Shown: positions 59,093 through 64,000 of the stretch, piece after piece
Numbering within the stretch: position 1 is the first letter of the stretch
Layout: each line of letters opens with the position of its first letter
Assembly: GCF_001598915.1 (NCBI RefSeq)
Contig: NZ_BDAP01000004.1
Coordinates: 248,001 to 312,000 of the forward strand
Source: Williamsia muralis NBRC 105860
GTDB lineage: Bacteria > Actinomycetota > Actinomycetes > Mycobacteriales > Mycobacteriaceae
Direction of reading: 5' to 3'
Length of the DNA: 64,000 nucleotides
Made by a program: the position numbers and the translations under genes
The notes under the pieces: generated by a model
Databases searched by the model: none
What the model was told of the DNA's origin: nothing
What the model saw: only the letters and a program-made list of their open reading frames with translations

Positions 59093-60937
59093 CTACGCGG
59101 TCGACCTCTCGCGTACCGTCCCACGCGCGGCTCCTGCGCGCAGGAACTGGCCGGCCTGCACCGTTGTGCCGAAACCCGGTGCGAAGTTGCCGCGACCGTA
59201 GAGATACTGGCCGCCGACCACGGTCGCAGACACCGCGTCGTCATTGCGATTGACCATGCGCTTGATCCCCCCGAATTCGGTCATGGTTGCTTCAGCGTAT
59301 TCCTTGGTCTGGTCGGTCAGTCCCGCCGGGTCGACGACCACGAAATCGGCGCGGTCCCCCTCACGCAGGAATCCGGCGTCGAGACCGTAGAATTCCCCGA
59401 GTTCACCGGTGAGTTTGTGCACCGCTTCTTCGATGGTGAGAAATGGTGTGCGCGAGCCGTGTTCGGCTTCTTTCACACGTTGCAGCAAACGGATCCCGTA
59501 GTTGTAGAACGCCATGTTGCGCAGATGCGCACCGGCGTCAGAGAAGCCGATGGTCACGCCGTTCTGCTTGATCAACCAGTCGGCGATCTCCGGACGGTCA
59601 TTGGTGATCACGGTGCGCCAGCGGAACTTCGTGCCGTAGTCCACCACGAGGTCGAGGAACATGTCGGTGCTGTGGACCCCGCGTTCGCGGGCCACCTCTT
59701 CCACCGTCTTACCGATCATGGATTCGTCGGGGCACTCGGTGATCTCGGCATCGTCGAAGTCGCGGTGCCAGATCCGTGAGCTGAACTTCGTCTCGAAGTC
59801 CTTGCGGAACCATCGCCGATACTCGGGATCGGCCAGCAGGTCGTTACGGCCCATCTCCTCGCGCAGGTGCAGTGCCGCACGGCCCGAACCGAACTCCTCG
59901 AACACCACGAGATCGATGCCGTCGCTGTACACCTGGAAGGGCACCGGCAGGTGCTGCCAGCGCAGGGCGCCCCGACCCCAGTTGTTGGCCACTGTCGCGA
60001 TCGGTCCGAAGATGCGCCGCACCCACCGGTCCGACTTCGCGTCGGCGGCCGCGAGGACCGAGGTCTTGAGGGGCTTGCGGCCGAGCCCGGTGCTCCCGGC
60101 GAGGAAGAAGAGGATGTCGTATTTGGTGTTCAGGTTGGGGATGGTCTGCAAGACCCGATCACGTTGCCGCAGCACCTTGTTGATCTTGCGGCGCTCGCTC
60201 CAGTGGGCATAGGTCGAGGGCAGTGACCGCGACCGGTAGCGGTCGCCGTCCAGCTTGTCCCAGGGGTTGGTCATCCCCGACACCCCGAGGAATCCCGCGT
60301 CGAGCGCGTCGTTGACCGCCTCGAGCATGGCGTCCATCTCGGCGCGACTCGGTGTGTGCGACCGATCGGTGGAGCGACCGAGCCCCATCACGGCGGTCCG
60401 GATGTCGGAATGACCGAGGAAGGCCGCGATGTTCGGGCCCAGCGGCAAATCGTCGATCGCCTCGACGTAGGACGCAGGATCGGTCCACGTCTTCCCGCCT
60501 TCGAGCGCCTTGATGACGTGATCGCGCGGCAGAGCCTCGACCCGACTGAACAGGTCCGCGGCGTCGACCGGGGTCGTGTACACGGTGGACAGCGAACAGT
60601 TGCCGATGATCGCGGTGGTGATGCCGTGGCGCACCGACTCACCCAGACCCGGTGCCACCAGCACCTCGGCGTCGTAATGGGTGTGCACGTCGATGAATCC
60701 TGGCATCACCCACTGACCGGCAGCGTCGATCAGCTGGGTGTCGGGCCCGGCAGGCAGAGGTGTGGCGGAGACGGAGACGACCCTGCCGTTCCGGATTCCG
60801 AGGTCGCGGCGCAGACCTGGCTGACCGGTGCCGTCGAACCAGGTGCCCCCGCGGACAACCATGTCGTACGGGGCATCGCCGCCTCCCGTATGTCCGTTGC
60901 CGTCGACCGGTGCCGTGGTGTCCGCCTGCAGACTCAT
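59093..60937 (-). CDS. N-acyl-D-amino-acid deacylase-type amidohydrolase
   Basis: 614 residues of the D-aminoacylase group of amidohydrolases. Motifs: DMVVRGGTWFDGTG, metal-binding GFIDVHTHYDAEV, FLGHSDIRTAVMG, and SDAGAHLRNM with the catalytic Asp, then GDRADFVVVDPAGL. Substrate may be an N-acylated D-residue or a cyclic amide; the assignment is by family only. It leads a three-gene minus-strand run with the TetR and menC genes. The NRPS here has an epimerization domain, but no link is shown. Confidence 0.85.
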   Translation of the reverse strand: MSLQADTTAPVDGNGHTGGGDAPYDMVVRGGTWFDGTGQPGLRRDLGIRNGRVVSVSATPLPAGPDTQLIDAAGQWVMPGFIDVHTHYDAEVLVAPGLGESVRHGITTAIIGNCSLSTVYTTPVDAADLFSRVEALPRDHVIKALEGGKTWTDPASYVEAIDDLPLGPNIAAFLGHSDIRTAVMGLGRSTDRSHTPSRAEMDAMLEAVNDALDAGFLGVSGMTNPWDKLDGDRYRSRSLPSTYAHWSERRKINKVLRQRDRVLQTIPNLNTKYDILFFLAGSTGLGRKPLKTSVLAAADAKSDRWVRRIFGPIATVANNWGRGALRWQHLPVPFQVYSDGIDLVVFEEFGSGRAALHLREEMGRNDLLADPEYRRWFRKDFETKFSSRIWHRDFDDAEITECPDESMIGKTVEEVARERGVHSTDMFLDLVVDYGTKFRWRTVITNDRPEIADWLIKQNGVTIGFSDAGAHLRNMAFYNYGIRLLQRVKEAEHGSRTPFLTIEEAVHKLTGELGEFYGLDAGFLREGDRADFVVVDPAGLTDQTKEYAEATMTEFGGIKRMVNRNDDAVSATVVGGQYLYGRGNFAPGFGTTVQAGQFLRAGAARGTVRERSTA

Positions 60938-61116
60938 GTGTGACCTCCATCACTCGCTACAGCAACGATAACATAGAGAGTGCCCACTCGCGAACTAATT
61001 CGCGGTTCTCCCTTCCCACACGGCGCCTTGCCTGCGACCGGGCCGAGACAGACCGCTCCTTCTGCTCTGAGCAGATTCGCGGTGCACCGGTCCGCCCGTC
61101 GATCTACGTTCGGTAG

Positions 61117-61545
61117 ATGGGCCGCAGTCTCACCATCACCGACACCACGTCCGCCGATCTCCGAGCCCGTTCACGGCCTCGCGAACAACCGCAGGAACCC
61201 GAGCCGCTCTGGCGCGACGTCCTCGGGACGTACCTGCGTGATGTCCGCGGGGAGCAGGGCCGGATTCTCACCGGGGTTGCCGCCGAAGCCGGTGTCTCAC
61301 CCCAATATCTGTCCGAGATCGAGCGCGGACGCAAAGAGCCGTCGTCGGAGATCCTCTCCGCTGTCGCCGGCGCCCTCGGCCTCACACTGCTCGACATCAC
61401 CAAAGGCGTCGCCGCGATCATCGAGCGGGCCGCACACGATGCAGCCGGCCAGGTCATCGCGGTAGGCGGACTCCCCCGCAACTCGTCCTCGGTATCGCGA
61501 CCGGCCTCATCCTCGGGCCGCGCTCACCTGCGTCTGGCATCCTGA
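61117..61545 (+). CDS. XRE-family regulator, ClgR/PopR-like
   Basis: 142 residues with one helix-turn-helix (residues about 40-90): LRDVRGEQGRILTGVAAEAGVS, then PQYLSEIERGRKEPSSEIL, which is the signature of ClgR-type regulators of Clp protease genes in actinobacteria. The N-terminal 30 residues are disordered. It faces the clpP operon (25 bp between stops), supporting a role in its control. Confidence 0.87.
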   Translation: MGRSLTITDTTSADLRARSRPREQPQEPEPLWRDVLGTYLRDVRGEQGRILTGVAAEAGVSPQYLSEIERGRKEPSSEILSAVAGALGLTLLDITKGVAAIIERAAHDAAGQVIAVGGLPRNSSSVSRPASSSGRAHLRLAS

Positions 61546-61570
61546 CCTGGCCGTCGGCCATCCGTAGAGG

Positions 61571-62167
61571 TCACCGCATCGGCCGGTACTCCAGGACCTG
61601 GTCGGCCAACCCGTATTCGACGGCGGCCGCCGCGGGCAGGATGAGCTCACGGTCGGTGTCGTGACGGAGGGCGTCGAGGTTCTTACCCGTGTGCCGCGCC
61701 AGCAGTTCCTCGAGTTCGGCACGTACGCGAACCACCTCGTCGGCGTGGATGATCAGGTCGGGAATCGACCCTTGACCCTGAATCGACGGCTGGTGCAACA
61801 CCACTCGGCCGTGCCGGAGGATGGATCGTTGTCCGGCCGCACCTCCGGCGAGCAGGACCGCCGCGGGACCACCGGCCTGACCGACGCAGGTCGTCGCGAC
61901 GTCGGGCCGGATGAACTGCATCGTGTCGTACACGGCGAGCATCGCGGCCGGCGATCCGCCGGGTGAGTTGATATAAAGGTTGATCGGCATCTCCGAGCTG
62001 TCGGACTCCAGATGCAGCAACTGCGCGATCAGTACGTTGGCCACCCCGTCGTCGATCTCGGTGCCCAGGTAGACGATCCGCTCGGAGAGAAGTCGGCTGT
62101 AGACGTCCATCGAACGCTCCCCCGCTGCGGTCTTCTCCACGACGTACGGCACCGTGTACGTGCTCAT
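61571..62167 (-). CDS. clpP: ClpP-family subunit lacking catalytic serine
   Basis: 198 residues with the ClpP fold (INLYINSPGGSPAAMLAVYDTM, VVLHQPSIQGQGS). The catalytic Ser motif GQAASM reads GQAGGP, so Gly100 replaces Ser; His125 is kept; the catalytic Asp of DTDRD is Glu174 (DTDRE). It should be inactive and may form mixed rings with the active partner, as ClpR proteins do in other lineages. Start ATG overlaps the upstream clpP stop (ATGA). Confidence 0.9.
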   Translation of the reverse strand: MSTYTVPYVVEKTAAGERSMDVYSRLLSERIVYLGTEIDDGVANVLIAQLLHLESDSSEMPINLYINSPGGSPAAMLAVYDTMQFIRPDVATTCVGQAGGPAAVLLAGGAAGQRSILRHGRVVLHQPSIQGQGSIPDLIIHADEVVRVRAELEELLARHTGKNLDALRHDTDRELILPAAAAVEYGLADQVLEYRPMR

Positions 62168-62781
62168 CGGACGCCTCCCAGTGCAACCGGGCGGGCCGAC
62201 GCCGGATAGATGTCCGCGACACCGTCGGCGATGCGATCCACGAATCCGTACTCGACTGCCTGTTCCGCCGTGTACCACCGGTCCCGTAACGAGTCGTTCC
62301 AGATCTTCTCGGCGGGCTGTCCGGTGTGCTCGGCGATCAGCGCAAGCACCGTGTCGCGGGTGTGCCGCAAATCGTCGGCCTGCAACTCGACGTCGACCGC
62401 GGTTCCGCCGATGCCGGACGAACCCTGGTGCATCAAGATCCGGGAATGCGTCAGCGCATGACGTTTGCCCGGCGTCCCCGCCGACAACAGGAATTGGCCG
62501 GCGCTGGCCGCGATTCCGAGGGCAAGGGTGCTGACGTCGTTCGGAATGGCCCGCATGACGTCCATGATCGCGAGCATCGCCGGCACCGAGCCCCCAGGCG
62601 AGTTGATCCAGAAGCTGATGTCTTTGCGTGAATCTTCGGCCGACAGCAAGAGCAACTGGCTGCACAGCCTGTTGCCGAGCTTCTGGTCGAGCTGATCGCC
62701 GAGCACGATCACCCGTTGGTGGAAGAGCCGCGTCTGCAATTCGTCGTCGATGATGGCCGGAGGTGTGTAGTTGTCACTCAT
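62164..62781 (-). CDS. clpP: ATP-dependent Clp protease proteolytic subunit (active)
   Basis: 205 residues. Complete triad: Ser93 in GIAASAGQFLL, His118 in ILMHQ, Asp167 in LRDRWYTA. SPGGSVPAMLAIMDVM marks the substrate groove. It is the first gene of the two-subunit operon, and the promoter region upstream holds nested inverted repeats. ATG 62781 is preferred; upstream in-frame residues are not ClpP-like. A second, accessory Clp system distinct from the main clpP1P2 is likely. Confidence 0.93.
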   Translation of the reverse strand: MSDNYTPPAIIDDELQTRLFHQRVIVLGDQLDQKLGNRLCSQLLLLSAEDSRKDISFWINSPGGSVPAMLAIMDVMRAIPNDVSTLALGIAASAGQFLLSAGTPGKRHALTHSRILMHQGSSGIGGTAVDVELQADDLRHTRDTVLALIAEHTGQPAEKIWNDSLRDRWYTAEQAVEYGFVDRIADGVADIYPASARPVALGGVR

Positions 62782-62819
62782 GACCCCACTGTGAACCCAG
62801 CCCGAGGCATGCGAAAGAT

Positions 62820-62870
62820 GTTGCTGCCCAGGGCAGATCAGCCCTGAGCGGTTCTGCCGACGGCAGCAAC
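62820..62870. promoter_or_regulatory. Nested inverted repeats in clpP operon promoter
   Basis: Outer arms GTTGCTGCC (62820-62828) and GGCAGCAAC (62862-62870) are perfect complements. Inside are CAGGGC-6-GCCCTG (62829-62846) and CTGCCGACGGCAG (62854-62866). They lie 39-89 bp before the clpP start, where a ClgR/PopR-like repressor or activator would bind. Confidence 0.55.
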
Positions 62871-62877
62871 GCAAACG

Positions 62878-63795
62878 TCAGAAGTCGTTGAGAATCCTGG
62901 TACGTACCGCGCGGTACTCCTCGAGGCTGATGGTGCCCGCCGCACGCATCGACTCGAGTTCGGCCAGCCGCTGGCCAGGTGTGCGTGGTGGACCGGGCGG
63001 CGCGGTCGGTGGGTGTGTGAACGAAGCCGCGGCCGGCTTGCTCATGTCCGGACGCTCCGATGTCGGCCGGTCCGGCGGCCCCTGCTGGGCGAACCCATCC
63101 GGACGCCCGTGACGTCGCGCGATGTCCATCACCTGCTCACGCACAACCGGATTCGACCGCAGGTCCACCCTGCCTCCGAACGGGATGTTGTTCTCGGCGA
63201 AGACCCTCATGATCTCGATCAGGGCATCACTCTTGCCGGACAGATCGAACTCCTCGCCGGTTTCGGTGTCGGTGAACCGCGCGGGCGACGTCCCGGCCAG
63301 CAGTGCTGTGCGCTGCCAGTCGATGTCGAACTCACCCGAGTAGGTGTCGACGAGCACCGCAACCCTCTGCGACCGCAACGCCGGCAAGAACATGAACGGC
63401 ACCACCACGCGTTTGGTCGCCTCGAACGGGGCGATGCCGTCGCCGGAGATGGCCAGCGAGATCTTCATCATCGGCTGTCCGTTGATGCGCACGTTGGTCT
63501 GGTCCACCGAGCGCACCTCGCCGATGCCGAACCTGCCGTTCTGTTCCAGGTTGTACCGTTTGCGTCGGCGACGGTAGAGCGACTGTGCGACAAAGTATCC
63601 GATGACCACGTCTGCGACCGTGATCCCCAGACCTGCGTAGAACATCCAGCCGGTGAGCGGGTCGTCGATCAGGAAATACGCAACCAGGAAGATCGGACCG
63701 ACGATTCCGCAGAGCAACGTGAACAGCAGGATCGGCACGAACGTCCGTAGGAAACTCGGTTCGCGGTTGCTATCACCCTGTCCGAAAAAGCTCAT
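62878..63795 (-). CDS. Membrane protein with C-terminal SHOCT domain
   Basis: 305 residues. Two membrane helices (FVPILLFTLLCGIVGPIFLV; FYAGLGITVADVVIGYFV) then a beta-rich cytosolic domain (VVVPFMFLPALRSQRVAVLVD) and a proline-rich linker. The last 30 residues (LAELESMRAAGTISLEEYRA) match the short C-terminal SHOCT module. Function unknown; it lies just upstream of the clpP promoter on the same strand. Confidence 0.85.
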   Translation of the reverse strand: MSFFGQGDSNREPSFLRTFVPILLFTLLCGIVGPIFLVAYFLIDDPLTGWMFYAGLGITVADVVIGYFVAQSLYRRRRKRYNLEQNGRFGIGEVRSVDQTNVRINGQPMMKISLAISGDGIAPFEATKRVVVPFMFLPALRSQRVAVLVDTYSGEFDIDWQRTALLAGTSPARFTDTETGEEFDLSGKSDALIEIMRVFAENNIPFGGRVDLRSNPVVREQVMDIARRHGRPDGFAQQGPPDRPTSERPDMSKPAAASFTHPPTAPPGPPRTPGQRLAELESMRAAGTISLEEYRAVRTRILNDF

Positions 63796-63871
63796 GCTGT
63801 GGCACCCTCACCCCGCCGGCCCGGGCGCGGTTCTCGGCCCAACTGTCACCGGCTGTCGAGGTGAATAGATA

Positions 63872-64000
63872 TCACAACCGACGCAGCGTGACCGGGAAAC
63901 TGTCCTTGGGGATCGGCAACGACGCATAGTTCATCGGGATCTCATAGTTGTCGGGCACCGACCACTCGAAGTTGCGCAACAGCTGATGCATGATCGTCTT
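63872..64000 (-). CDS. Cytochrome P450, C-terminal fragment at window edge
   Basis: 42 residues before the stop, starting KTIMHQLLRNFEWSVP and ending PKDSFPVTLRRL. By hand count 28 of 42 positions equal the end of the P450 at 56102-57439, so it is a close paralogue; the heme-binding part lies outside. Confidence 0.88.
   Translation of the reverse strand, partial: KTIMHQLLRNFEWSVPDNYEIPMNYASLPIPKDSFPVTLRRL

Overview
The window is high-GC actinobacterial DNA, almost certainly from a mycolic-acid-containing member of the Mycobacteriales (Gordonia, Rhodococcus or a close relative). The evidence is a complete mycofactocin (mft) gene set, a KshB-type steroid hydroxylase reductase with a KstR-type operator, Mce-associated membrane proteins, paired ClpP genes, many TetR regulators and frequent 1-4 nt stop/start overlaps. 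No genus can be fixed from the sequence alone.

Region 1 (1-26.3 kb) is dominated by one uninterrupted minus-strand reading frame that encodes a giant non-ribosomal peptide synthetase (NRPS). It starts near 24215 and runs off the left edge, giving at least 8,071 residues in the order C-A-T-E / C-A-T / C-A-T / C-A-T / C-A-T / C-A-T / C-A. Upstream and in the same direction are three small genes: an MbtH-like protein flanked by two proteins of about 119 and 149 residues. Those two proteins resemble two odd ~90-residue units wedged between the C and A domains of modules 3 and 5. This family, present both inside the synthetase and as free proteins, is the most novel-looking feature here.

Region 2 (26.3-34.5 kb), divergent from the NRPS, carries a three-gene ABC exporter (DrrA/DrrB/DrrC type), two tandem WS/DGAT-type acyltransferases and a family-2 glycosyltransferase. 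A second glycosyltransferase faces them. Together with the NRPS they suggest synthesis, acylation, glycosylation and export of a surface lipopeptide or glycolipopeptide; this is inference.

Region 3 (34.4-46.6 kb) is the mycofactocin locus in an unusual layout. mftE-mftF-mftG are separated from mftA-mftB-mftC-mftD by an alpha-methylacyl-CoA racemase and a mycofactocin-type SDR dehydrogenase. An acyl-CoA dehydrogenase lies between mftA and mftR, and kshB follows mftR. KstR-type boxes precede both the SDR gene and kshB, and a shared motif that may be an MftR site precedes mftA and the SDR gene.

Region 4 (46.6-64 kb) is housekeeping and catabolism. It holds an AlkD-like protein and a ferredoxin reductase, four overlapping Mce-associated membrane protein genes, a universal stress protein with an amino-acid permease, a 4 x 72-bp tandem repeat array, and a P450-TetR-FadD operon. 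These are followed by menC with a TetR and a D-aminoacylase-type amidohydrolase, an XRE regulator facing a two-gene clpP operon, a SHOCT membrane protein, and the C-terminus of a second P450 at the right edge. One ClpP subunit has lost its catalytic serine and aspartate.
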